Shown piece by piece: positions 19,751 through 28,206 of a stretch of 64,000 bases of DNA. Each line of letters starts with the position of its first letter. Positions within the stretch are counted from its first letter, which is position 1. Under the pieces are notes generated by a model. It did not search any database and was not told the origin of the DNA. It saw only the letters and a program-made list of their open reading frames with translations. Source of the DNA: Pedosphaera parvula Ellin514 (GTDB lineage: Bacteria; Verrucomicrobiota; Verrucomicrobiia; Limisphaerales; Pedosphaeraceae); contig NZ_ABOX02000020.1 of the NCBI RefSeq assembly GCF_000172555.1, positions 1 through 64,000 on the forward strand. Reading direction: 5' to 3'. The position numbers and the translations under genes were made by a program.

Positions 19751-22700
19751 GTGCTTCGCCTTTTCACCATGCGCATATTCTTTGCCTCTTTTTTCGCTGT
19801 CGGCTGCCTGCTCGCCGACCCCTTCACGACTTCCGCAGGGCCACTGCTGCCCCCGGTTCAGGTGGGCAACATTCTGAAAATGACGAACGCCAACGTCCGT
19901 CTCGAATATGACCTGAGCACTGGCCGGGCAAATTTTTACTGGCATAACAGCCTCAAAATCTCGGGCTTCTACGGCGGTGTTGGCCTCGACACCTACATCA
20001 CCGGCACGGATTACAGCAACCGTGTCTGGACGGTGACGAATAACGAGGTGGATATCGTCCTGACCGGTAACAATCTTCCAATGATGAAACAGCTTTTCAT
20101 CCTGGACCAGGATGACAGCTTCTTGACCCGCCTGGACATGATGGGAAACGGTTTGCAATCGCGCTGGATGGGGCCGGTCGTTATGGACATCGCGGGAGGT
20201 GTGGATATTGGAGCCTACGCGGACGATCGTGCATTAATCGTCCCATTCGATAACGACTCCTTTTCCTTTGTTTACAATGCGATGCCCATCAACAATACCA
20301 GCAGCAGTTACGAAGTTTCCGCTTTTTACGACAACACCAGCCGTAATGGCCTCGTGGTAGGCTCCGTCACTCACGACACCTGGAAAACTGGCGTGTATTT
20401 CCAGGGCTCGAACAACAAGCTCAACGTTCTGAATGTGTACGGCGGTGTGACGTCTTCGGACACGCGCGATACCATGGCGCACGGCCTCGTCACTGGAAAT
20501 ACGATCTCTTCACCAACGGTATTCGTCGGCTTCGGCAGCGACTGGCGGACAACGATGGAGGATTACGCGAACGCCAACGCATCGATGGCGCCCAGGCTGG
20601 CGTGGAATGGCGGGGTCCCGTTCGGTTGGAATACCTGGTACCCCTATGCCGGACTGACCAACGTGAACGTCTATTCAAATTCCATGGTCGTGTCGGATTT
20701 CATCAAAACCAATCTGCAAAGCAATAACTTCAATGACGCCGGCGTGGTCTACATCAATCTTGATGCGAACGGCGGTTTCACCGACGTACAACTACAGAAC
20801 TTCGTGAACCACTGCCACGGCAACGGCCAGAAAGCCGGAGTTTATTACACGCCTTTTGTTTATTGGGATACCGAGTCGAACAGCTTCAACAATTTCATCG
20901 TGGATAGCGGATATAAATGGAGCGAAGCATTGTTGCGGGATGATGCCGGCCATGTTCAATCATTGGATTCAGGCCTTGTTTTGGACCCCACGCATCCCGG
21001 CGTCAAGCAAGCCATCAGCTACTACTTCAGCCGTTTCAAAGGATTTGGATTTGAATACGTCAAACTGGATTTTCTGACACATGGTGCCTTGGAAGGCGTT
21101 CACTACGATCCGAATATCACTACCGGACTCCAGGCTTACAACCAGGGCATGCGGTACATCACGCAGCAGAACAACGGTAGGATGTTCCTCAGCGAATCCA
21201 TCGCGCCGATCTTCCCTTATCAATACGCCCACGCCAGGAGAATCACTTGTGACACCGCCACCGACAGCGCCTTCGAACTGCAGGCTCTCACGTATGGTTG
21301 GTGGCTCAACGGCCGGCTGTATCAATTTAACGATCCGGACAATATGAAATTTGCCGGAATGACCGCAAACCAGAACCAGAGCCGCCTGCTGAGTTGCGTG
21401 ATATCCGGCACGGTGTTCATCAACGGCGATGATTTGACCTCCGGCACGGGACAATCCCTGGCTCGAACCTGCCTGACCAACGCGGCAATAAACGAGGTCG
21501 CCCGCGCGGGCATTAGTTTTCGCGCCGTGGAGGGCAACACGGGAACCAGCGCTGCAGACACCTTTTTGCGACGGGACGGCTCGACCTGGTACGTGGCAGT
21601 CTTTAATTACGGCTCATCCACCGCGAACAAAAATCTTAATCTGGCAAGGCTGGGAATTTCCGGGACTTACACCGCCGTCGACCTTTGGAGCGGCGCTGTC
21701 TCTTCCGTAAGCGGAACCACCTGGACGGTCAGTTTGGGGGCTAATCAGGCAAAGCTATTCAGATTGGGTTCCGGTCCCACCATAAGCAGCGGACCGATCA
21801 GTCAAACGGTCATGCCGGGTTCCTCTATCACGTTGACCACGATTGCGTCGGGCACGCCTCCGTTCACCTATGTGTGGCGAAAGGACGGCAACATTCTTAA
21901 CGGACAGACTGCCAATACCGTGAGCTTCCCATCCGCCAGCCTGACCAATGCCGGAACTTACACTGTGCAAGTGACCGGCGGCAATGGCATCGTGACCAAT
22001 AGTGCCATCGTTGTTGTAATGCCTGGCCCATTGCGCTGGGCTGCCGGTAACAACAATTGGGATACCAACACGTCCGGCGTCTGGAAGGACAGCGCCGCAA
22101 ATAACATTGTTTATGGCGACGGAAATGCAGTGCAGTTCGATGATTCAGCCACCGGTTCCTCCATAGTTACTATCGCATTGATCCAGACAGTCAGTCCCGC
22201 AAGCGTCACGGTCAGCAATGTTGCCAAGGATTATTCAATCACTGGGGCAGGGGATATCTCGGGAGCGACATGTAAATTGATAAAGAGCGGCACTGGCAAG
22301 TTGTCCCTCGGAGTAGCGAATGACTTCGCCGGTGGGACGGTCATCAACGCAGGCATTTTGCAAGTGGGCGCCGGCGGAACGACAGGCAATCTCGGCAGTG
22401 GTCCTGTGCTGAACAATGCCACTTTGTCGTTCAACCACAGCGATTCCTTTGTCCTCAACAATTGGTTCAGAGACACCAACGGTTCTCCTGCAGGCACCGG
22501 AACAGTTCTTCAACTGGGCCCGGGCAACCTGGTTTTTGGAGCTGACAATATGCTCGGCGCTGCTGGCAGCCATCCCACCCAATCTTTGATCGTATCCCCT
22601 GGATCGATTGCCGAAGCCGCCAGTTTTGTCCCCATCGGCCCCGTTACGCTGACTGGCAGCACTCTCTTTTCTTCTGCCGGTAACAGCGGTGCTTATCCGA

Positions 22701-24283
22701 GTTGGGTTTTAACCGGTGGCCTCACTGTGTTGAGCAATCCAGTCACCTCCTTGATTACCAACGCCGACATCGGCTCCGACTGGGCCGGTCCACTCGCTGC
22801 CGTTCAATTAATCGATGCGACAACCTTCAACGTTGGCAAAGGCGCCACCAATGGAATCGATCTCCTCGTCCCGGCCACTCTCACCCATTCGTATTATGAT
22901 TACGGGAATTTCGGAAAATTAATCAAAACGGGCTCGGGCAAAATGGTGCTCACCGGGAGCAACTATTACCAAAACGGCACCGTCATCAGTAACGGCGTTT
23001 TGCAGATTGGAAATGGCGGCACGACCGGAAACCTTCCACCCGGTTATGCAAACGTTGTGAACTACGCGACACTGGCCTTCAACCGTAGCGATACGTACAC
23101 GTGGTCACCGACGACTTACGTGGGCGGTTCGGGAACGATTCAACAAATGGGAACGGGAAAGTTGGTGCTAAATAGTTACATCCCATTCAACGTGCCGCCT
23201 TCTCAATCGCTCTACGTCGGCCCGCAATCAACGGCTGAAACCGTCCAACTCACCCCCATCGGCATGATTACGCTCAATGGTGGGACATTGTCCTCGTCAT
23301 CGGGCAATAGCGGTGGTTCTCCCAGTTGGGTGTTGATGGGCGGAGTGACAGTTCTCGCCAATCCGATTACCGCGGTAATCACCAACTATGGCACAGCTTC
23401 GGACAGCACCGGTCCATTTTCGGCTGTCCAACTTGTGGACTCGACCACGTTTAATGTTGCCCATGGGGCCACCAACGGCATCGATCTTTTGGTTCCCGCC
23501 ACGCTCACTCATTCGTATTACGATTTCGGACATTTTGGGACTCTGATCAAGACTGGCCCGGGCACAATGGTTCTTTCCGGTTCAAACCTTTACCAGGGTG
23601 GCACAACTATTAGTGCGGGTGTTCTATTGGTCAACAACACCACTGGCTCCGGCACCGGTTCCGGCGGCGTCATAATTCAAAGTGGTGCCATGCTCGGTGG
23701 CACAGGCTACATCAGCGGTGCCGTCACCGCGCAGCCGGGCTCAATATTCTCGCCTGGCGCAGCCATCGGCAAACTAACTGTCGGCAGCCTTTCCCTTCAG
23801 GGGACTACCGTGATGGAAATCAATCGTTCACTTTCTCCTTCAAACGATCTCGTCGTCGTTTCCGGTTCCCTGAATTTTGGGGGAACGCTCATTATTACCA
23901 ACCTGGGGCCGACACTGCTCGCCGGTGACAATTTTAAACTCTTCAGCAAAGCGGGAAACGGCGTTTTCAACAGCATCTCACTTCCAGTGCTGCACGGAGG
24001 ATTGGGCTGGGTCAACAACCTTTCGGTCAACGGAAACCTTTCGGTCGCCCAGGCGGTTAATCCCACGCCCATCAATCTCAGCGCCCAGTTCTCCGGAAAT
24101 AATCTCGTTCTGAATTGGCCGCTCGACCACACCGGCTGGCAATTGGAGACCCAGACAAATTCGCTTGATGTGGGTTTGTCCGCCAATTGGTACATAATTC
24201 CGGGTTCAACATTTTCCAACCAGTGGGTGATGCCAATCCAATCAAACAATGCCGCCGCTTTCTATCGACTGGTCTTGCCATGA
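19751..24283 (+). CDS. Clan GH-D alpha-galactosidase-like enzyme with autotransporter-type repeats
   Basis: A 1510-residue secreted protein. A signal peptide (RIFFASFFAVGCLLA) follows a GTG at 19751; the ATG at 19769 is an equally possible start. Residues about 290-660 resemble GH27/GH36 alpha-galactosidases: GVPFGWNTWYPYAG, nucleophile candidate D440 in YVKLDFL and acid/base candidate D501 in RRITCDTATD. An Ig-like domain (about 680-756) and several autotransporter-associated beta-strand modules follow (SGTGKLSLG, GTVINAGILQVG, KTGPGTMVLSGSN, GGTTISAGVLLVNN). The C-terminus, from LSLQGTTVMEINRS to AAFYRLVLP, is shared with the next protein. No beta-barrel translocator is visible, so the repeats are more likely a surface stalk. 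Exact glycosidase specificity is uncertain. Confidence 0.85.
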   Translation: MLRLFTMRIFFASFFAVGCLLADPFTTSAGPLLPPVQVGNILKMTNANVRLEYDLSTGRANFYWHNSLKISGFYGGVGLDTYITGTDYSNRVWTVTNNEVDIVLTGNNLPMMKQLFILDQDDSFLTRLDMMGNGLQSRWMGPVVMDIAGGVDIGAYADDRALIVPFDNDSFSFVYNAMPINNTSSSYEVSAFYDNTSRNGLVVGSVTHDTWKTGVYFQGSNNKLNVLNVYGGVTSSDTRDTMAHGLVTGNTISSPTVFVGFGSDWRTTMEDYANANASMAPRLAWNGGVPFGWNTWYPYAGLTNVNVYSNSMVVSDFIKTNLQSNNFNDAGVVYINLDANGGFTDVQLQNFVNHCHGNGQKAGVYYTPFVYWDTESNSFNNFIVDSGYKWSEALLRDDAGHVQSLDSGLVLDPTHPGVKQAISYYFSRFKGFGFEYVKLDFLTHGALEGVHYDPNITTGLQAYNQGMRYITQQNNGRMFLSESIAPIFPYQYAHARRITCDTATDSAFELQALTYGWWLNGRLYQFNDPDNMKFAGMTANQNQSRLLSCVISGTVFINGDDLTSGTGQSLARTCLTNAAINEVARAGISFRAVEGNTGTSAADTFLRRDGSTWYVAVFNYGSSTANKNLNLARLGISGTYTAVDLWSGAVSSVSGTTWTVSLGANQAKLFRLGSGPTISSGPISQTVMPGSSITLTTIASGTPPFTYVWRKDGNILNGQTANTVSFPSASLTNAGTYTVQVTGGNGIVTNSAIVVVMPGPLRWAAGNNNWDTNTSGVWKDSAANNIVYGDGNAVQFDDSATGSSIVTIALIQTVSPASVTVSNVAKDYSITGAGDISGATCKLIKSGTGKLSLGVANDFAGGTVINAGILQVGAGGTTGNLGSGPVLNNATLSFNHSDSFVLNNWFRDTNGSPAGTGTVLQLGPGNLVFGADNMLGAAGSHPTQSLIVSPGSIAEAASFVPIGPVTLTGSTLFSSAGNSGAYPSWVLTGGLTVLSNPVTSLITNADIGSDWAGPLAAVQLIDATTFNVGKGATNGIDLLVPATLTHSYYDYGNFGKLIKTGSGKMVLTGSNYYQNGTVISNGVLQIGNGGTTGNLPPGYANVVNYATLAFNRSDTYTWSPTTYVGGSGTIQQMGTGKLVLNSYIPFNVPPSQSLYVGPQSTAETVQLTPIGMITLNGGTLSSSSGNSGGSPSWVLMGGVTVLANPITAVITNYGTASDSTGPFSAVQLVDSTTFNVAHGATNGIDLLVPATLTHSYYDFGHFGTLIKTGPGTMVLSGSNLYQGGTTISAGVLLVNNTTGSGTGSGGVIIQSGAMLGGTGYISGAVTAQPGSIFSPGAAIGKLTVGSLSLQGTTVMEINRSLSPSNDLVVVSGSLNFGGTLIITNLGPTLLAGDNFKLFSKAGNGVFNSISLPVLHGGLGWVNNLSVNGNLSVAQAVNPTPINLSAQFSGNNLVLNWPLDHTGWQLETQTNSLDVGLSANWYIIPGSTFSNQWVMPIQSNNAAAFYRLVLP
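22311..23640 (+). repeat. Repeated beta-strand modules within the GH-D protein
   Basis: The encoded protein repeats a module of about 200 residues: a KTGxGxMVLxGSN strand, a GTxxSxGxLxxGNGGTTGNL strand, a GGTLxSSxGNSGxxPSWVL segment and the phrase NGIDLLVPATLTHSYYD, seen near 22870 and 23490. A third relative is in the next gene near 25790 (NGIDLYVPAVLIHSYWD). The DNA copies have diverged, so this is an old protein-level repeat. Confidence 0.7.
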
Positions 24284-24431
24284 GTTTGCAAAAAGAAATG
24301 TCACCGGTGAATTGTCCATGCCTTCCGTCGAAACGTCTATTCTCTGAAGCAACATTTGATGAGAAAGTCTCCCCATAGCCCATTTTTGTAACCAGAGCAG
24401 AAAACTCGTCATCAACAATATATCAAAATGC

Positions 24432-26597
24432 ATGAATCCCTTTAAGATCACGCTTGCCGTTGCCATGGTTGCGCTGGCAGGGAGCAACCCTTCCTCCTGT
24501 TTGGCACAAAATAGTACTTGGAACGTGGATGCCGATGGCATCTGGAGCACCGCCACCAACTGGGTCGGCGGCATTATCGCCAATGGCGTGGGCAATTCAG
24601 CCGACTTTAGCGCGGTTCCTATCACCGCTGAACGCAGCGTCGTCCTGGATTCCAACCGCACGCTAGGCTCACTAGACATCGGCGAAACGAACTTATCTTA
24701 CTTTTATGAAAATTTCGTCAGCACCAACGGCAGTGTGTTGACCCTGAATAATGGCGCCAATACCCCTGTCTTGGCATCTTCCGGTTATCGCCAATTTTAC
24801 ATTCCCATCGCTGGAAGCAGTGGCGTGGATTTCACCAATCCAGTCAGCACCACCCTGGGTTCCGTTCTTGGCATCTTCGGCAGCAACACTTATTCCGGCG
24901 TCACTACCATTGAATCCAACGTCGTCATATATCCCCAATCCACCAATGCCTTCGGCGGCACTGCGGATGGCACCGTCGTCAAAGTGGGTGGTTCGATATA
25001 TTTGGTCGGCACTAGTTATCCAACGGCCGAACCCCTGACGTTGAGCGGAAATGGTTTTGGAGGCGATGGCCAGGGAGCGTTGCATGGTGGCGGTGGTGAT
25101 CCGCGAACTTATTCCGGCAACATCATCAGCAGCCAATCAAATCAAGGCACAATCGGTGTGGATACTGGTGGCACTTTGATTCTTACCGGGACACTTACTG
25201 GCGGTAACAGCGCATTTACGGAGAAATCCGGTGGTGGCACACTCGTTCTTGCTGGCAATGTCCCTGCCCTTAGTCCCTTCGTCAGTTCTGGCGTGTTGCA
25301 GATCGGCAACGGAGGAACCACTGGCAATCTGGTGGACAACGCCTACTATGGTAATTATGGCACCATCGCCTTCAACCGGAGTGATACTTACACTTGGTCT
25401 CCAACCACCTATGTCGGCGGCAACGGCACCATCTGGGCGATGGGCCCTGGCGCCTTGATAATCAATTCCTACGAGCCTTTTCACGGCGATAATTTGAGCG
25501 ACCCGCCGCAGCAGGCTCTGCTTGTCGGTCCAGGTGCCGTCGCACAGACCGCCACGTTCATCCCCATCAATTCGCTTACGCTCAATGGCGGGACGCTCTC
25601 CGCTACAGGCGGGAACAATTATGCACGCCAAAACTGGGCGCTCTGGAACACAGTTAACGTAATGAGCAACGCGTTGTCCTCCGTTATCTCCTGTACAGGA
25701 ACGGATGGTGATGGCAGTGAAAATGGCATTCAGATTCTCGATGCCCCAAACGGCACCACCTTCAACGTCGCTTCAGGTGCCACCAATGGCATTGACCTGT
25801 ATGTGCCCGCCGTTCTGATCCACTCCTATTGGGACTATGGTAATTTCGGCACGCTGGTGAAAACTGGCCCTGGTACAATGGAACTTACTGCGGCAAATCT
25901 TTACCAAGGCGGCACCACTATCAGCGGTGGCATGTTGCTCGTGAACAATACCTCCGGTTCCGGCACCGGAACCGGCGGCGTAACGGTGCAGGGCGGCGCT
26001 ACTCTGGGCGGCAATGGCACCATCAGCGGCACTGTTACGATCCAACCCGGCGGCACACTCGCACCGGGCATGCCCATTGGCGTGCTGACCATCGGCGGCA
26101 ACCTCACGCTTCAAGGCACCACAATTCTTGAAATCGACAAAAGCACCCCTGCCACCAATGATTTGTTGGTTGTGGCTGGTGCCATGTCCTTGGGTGGCAA
26201 TCTGGTGGTCACCAATGCCGGTCCTAATCTGACCGTTGGAGACAGATTCGTCCTGCTAAGCCAGGTGGGCATCGGAAGTTTTGACAATGTCACGCTGGCT
26301 CCATTGCATGGCGGTCTGGGCTGGGTAAACAATCTGGCATCCGACGGAAGCGTCTCGGTCTATCAGGCTGTGAACCCAACTCCCACCACCATGACCGCGC
26401 AGTTTGTCAGCGGGAATCTGAACCTGAGCTGGCCCGCAGACCATATTGGTTGGCAACTCGAAGTTCAAACCAACCCTCTGAACGTCGGTCTCAGCAGTAA
26501 TTGGACGGTGGTCGCCGGTTCGACGTCTGTTAATTCGGTGTCGCTGCCGGTCTCATCGGGCAATCCGACGGTGTTCTACCGCCTCGCTTTACCGTAA
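24432..26597 (+). CDS. Autotransporter-associated beta-strand repeat protein
   Basis: A 721-residue secreted protein with a signal peptide (ITLAVAMVALAGSNPSSCLA), a start module STWNVDADGIWSTATNW typical of these repeat proteins, and beta-strand repeats (TLILTGTLTGG, SGVLQIGNGGTTGNL, GTMELTAANLYQGGTTISGG). It has no catalytic domain. About 450 C-terminal residues match the end of the preceding protein, including the identical FNRSDTYTWSPTTYVGG and LHGGLGWVNNL, and it ends VFYRLALP. The two genes therefore share a duplicated adhesin or scaffold part. It may help anchor or organise enzymes at the surface, which is inference. Confidence 0.85.
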   Translation: MNPFKITLAVAMVALAGSNPSSCLAQNSTWNVDADGIWSTATNWVGGIIANGVGNSADFSAVPITAERSVVLDSNRTLGSLDIGETNLSYFYENFVSTNGSVLTLNNGANTPVLASSGYRQFYIPIAGSSGVDFTNPVSTTLGSVLGIFGSNTYSGVTTIESNVVIYPQSTNAFGGTADGTVVKVGGSIYLVGTSYPTAEPLTLSGNGFGGDGQGALHGGGGDPRTYSGNIISSQSNQGTIGVDTGGTLILTGTLTGGNSAFTEKSGGGTLVLAGNVPALSPFVSSGVLQIGNGGTTGNLVDNAYYGNYGTIAFNRSDTYTWSPTTYVGGNGTIWAMGPGALIINSYEPFHGDNLSDPPQQALLVGPGAVAQTATFIPINSLTLNGGTLSATGGNNYARQNWALWNTVNVMSNALSSVISCTGTDGDGSENGIQILDAPNGTTFNVASGATNGIDLYVPAVLIHSYWDYGNFGTLVKTGPGTMELTAANLYQGGTTISGGMLLVNNTSGSGTGTGGVTVQGGATLGGNGTISGTVTIQPGGTLAPGMPIGVLTIGGNLTLQGTTILEIDKSTPATNDLLVVAGAMSLGGNLVVTNAGPNLTVGDRFVLLSQVGIGSFDNVTLAPLHGGLGWVNNLASDGSVSVYQAVNPTPTTMTAQFVSGNLNLSWPADHIGWQLEVQTNPLNVGLSSNWTVVAGSTSVNSVSLPVSSGNPTVFYRLALP

Positions 26598-26636
26598 ACA
26601 TGGAATGGAATTAGGTTGTAAACATGCTGGAACGAG

Positions 26637-26672
26637 ACTTCCCAGGCGGTTAGGCTTGGGGAGTCTTTCTAT
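26637..26672 (+). terminator. Rho-independent terminator
   Basis: An 11-bp stem, ACTTCCCAGGC pairing with GCTTGGGGAGT (two G-T pairs), around the loop GGTTAG, followed by CTTTCTATT. It lies 40 bp after the repeat-protein stop codon and before the sugar-porter operon, so it separates the two transcription units. Confidence 0.75.
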
Positions 26673-26764
26673 TCAAGTTACCCGTCATGATCGTTCCGTT
26701 CACCAAAAATTTCTTCTGGATAAGTCATTCGGTACGGCCAGTCGGCTGCTAAGCATTTCACGCC

Positions 26765-28186
26765 ATGATAATCGCATCTGAAACAAAAAGTTCCACTCTC
26801 AAGGTTGACTATAACATGGGCTATGTATGGCTCATTTCGGTAGTGGCGGCCATGGGCGGTTTATTATTCGGCTGGGACTGGGTGGTGATCGGCGGCGCCA
26901 AGCCGTTTTTTCAACGATACTTTGAATTGACCACCGAGTCCCAAATCGGTTGGGCCAACAGTTGTGCTCTCATCGGTTGTCTGGTCGGGGCACTGGCGGC
27001 GGGCGCGCTGAGTGACAATTTCGGCCGCAAAAAACTCCTCATCCTCGCCGCATTCCTCTTCGCCGTGACTTCACTGGGAAACGCCCTCGCCAACAACTTC
27101 TCCATCTTCATCGCCTGGCGTATATTAGGTGGCACCGCGATCGGCCTGGCTTCCAGTCTCTCGCCGATGTACATCGCCGAAATCGCCCCCGCGCAGGTCC
27201 GCGGCAAACTGGTCGCAATCAATCAATTGACCGTGGTCATTGGCATTCTTCTGGCCCAATACATCAACTGGTATCTCGTTCGCAACCTGCCAGCCGGCGC
27301 TTCGGACGATTTCATCCGTAATTCCTGGTTCGGACAGCAGGGCTGGAGATGGATGTTCGGGCTTACCGCCGCCCCCGCGCTGCTCTTCTTCCTGGGCATG
27401 TTCATGGTCCCTGAAAGTCCGCGCTGGTTGACCAAGTATGGCAAAACTGACAACGCCCGCCGTATATTGACGAAAATCGGCGGCAATTACTACGCCGATG
27501 CCGCGCTCTCCGATATCAAATCCACGATTGCCACAGAGCAGGTGCAAAGCGCTGGTATCAAGGAATTATTCGCCCCGGCAATGAGAAAAGTTCTCGTGCT
27601 TGGCATCGTCCTGGCGGTCTTCCAGCAATGGTGCGGCATCAATGTCATTTTCAATTATGCCGAAGAAATCTTTCGCGCCGCCGGTTATGACATTTCGACC
27701 GTTTTGAAAAACATCGCCTGGACGGGATCCGTCAATCTCGCCTGTACTTTTGTCGCACTCGGAGTCGTGGATCGCGGCGGGCGGCGCCCCCTGATGTTAT
27801 TCGGCTCCGCCGCCCTGGCTTTGATCTATCTCGCATTGGGCTTTTGCTACAGCGGCGGGGTCAAAGGGCTGCCAATGTTGCTGTTGGTTCTGGCGGCGAT
27901 CGGCTGCTATGCCATGTCTCTCGCGCCGATAACCTGGGTGGTCATCTCCGAGATTTTTCCGAACCGCATAAGAGGCGCGGCCATGTCCGTCGCGGTCTCG
28001 GCCCTGTGGATCGCCTGTTTTCTGCTCACCTACACGTTTCCCATCCTGAATAAGAGACTCGGCTCGGCCGGAACATTCTGGCTTTATGCCGCCATTTGCC
28101 TCGCCGGATTTGTTTTCATCAAATTCAAACTCCCCGAAACACGCGGCAAAACACTGGAGCAAATCGAAAGCGATTTGGTCAATTAA
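26765..28186 (+). CDS. MFS sugar porter (XylE/GLUT-like)
   Basis: A 473-residue, 12-helix transporter of the major facilitator sugar-porter family. Signatures are GGLLFGWDWVVIGGA in helix 1, DNFGRKKL in the helix 2-3 loop, PMYIAEIAPAQVRGKL, PESPRWL before the central loop, QQWCGINVIFNYAEEIF in helix 7, and the C-terminal PETRGKTLEQIE. These define proton-coupled or facilitative hexose/pentose transport across the inner membrane. It is followed by sugar-processing genes and probably imports galactose or another released monosaccharide; the substrate is inferred from context. Confidence 0.94.
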   Translation: MIIASETKSSTLKVDYNMGYVWLISVVAAMGGLLFGWDWVVIGGAKPFFQRYFELTTESQIGWANSCALIGCLVGALAAGALSDNFGRKKLLILAAFLFAVTSLGNALANNFSIFIAWRILGGTAIGLASSLSPMYIAEIAPAQVRGKLVAINQLTVVIGILLAQYINWYLVRNLPAGASDDFIRNSWFGQQGWRWMFGLTAAPALLFFLGMFMVPESPRWLTKYGKTDNARRILTKIGGNYYADAALSDIKSTIATEQVQSAGIKELFAPAMRKVLVLGIVLAVFQQWCGINVIFNYAEEIFRAAGYDISTVLKNIAWTGSVNLACTFVALGVVDRGGRRPLMLFGSAALALIYLALGFCYSGGVKGLPMLLLVLAAIGCYAMSLAPITWVVISEIFPNRIRGAAMSVAVSALWIACFLLTYTFPILNKRLGSAGTFWLYAAICLAGFVFIKFKLPETRGKTLEQIESDLVN

Positions 28187-28206
28187 TCCATTGAATCCGT
28201 AAGTCA

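Noticed and set aside
22311-25990. DNA-level tandem repeat or CRISPR-like array
   Set aside because: The repetition is in protein modules of about 200 residues with diverged DNA; there are no short regular repeats with spacers.
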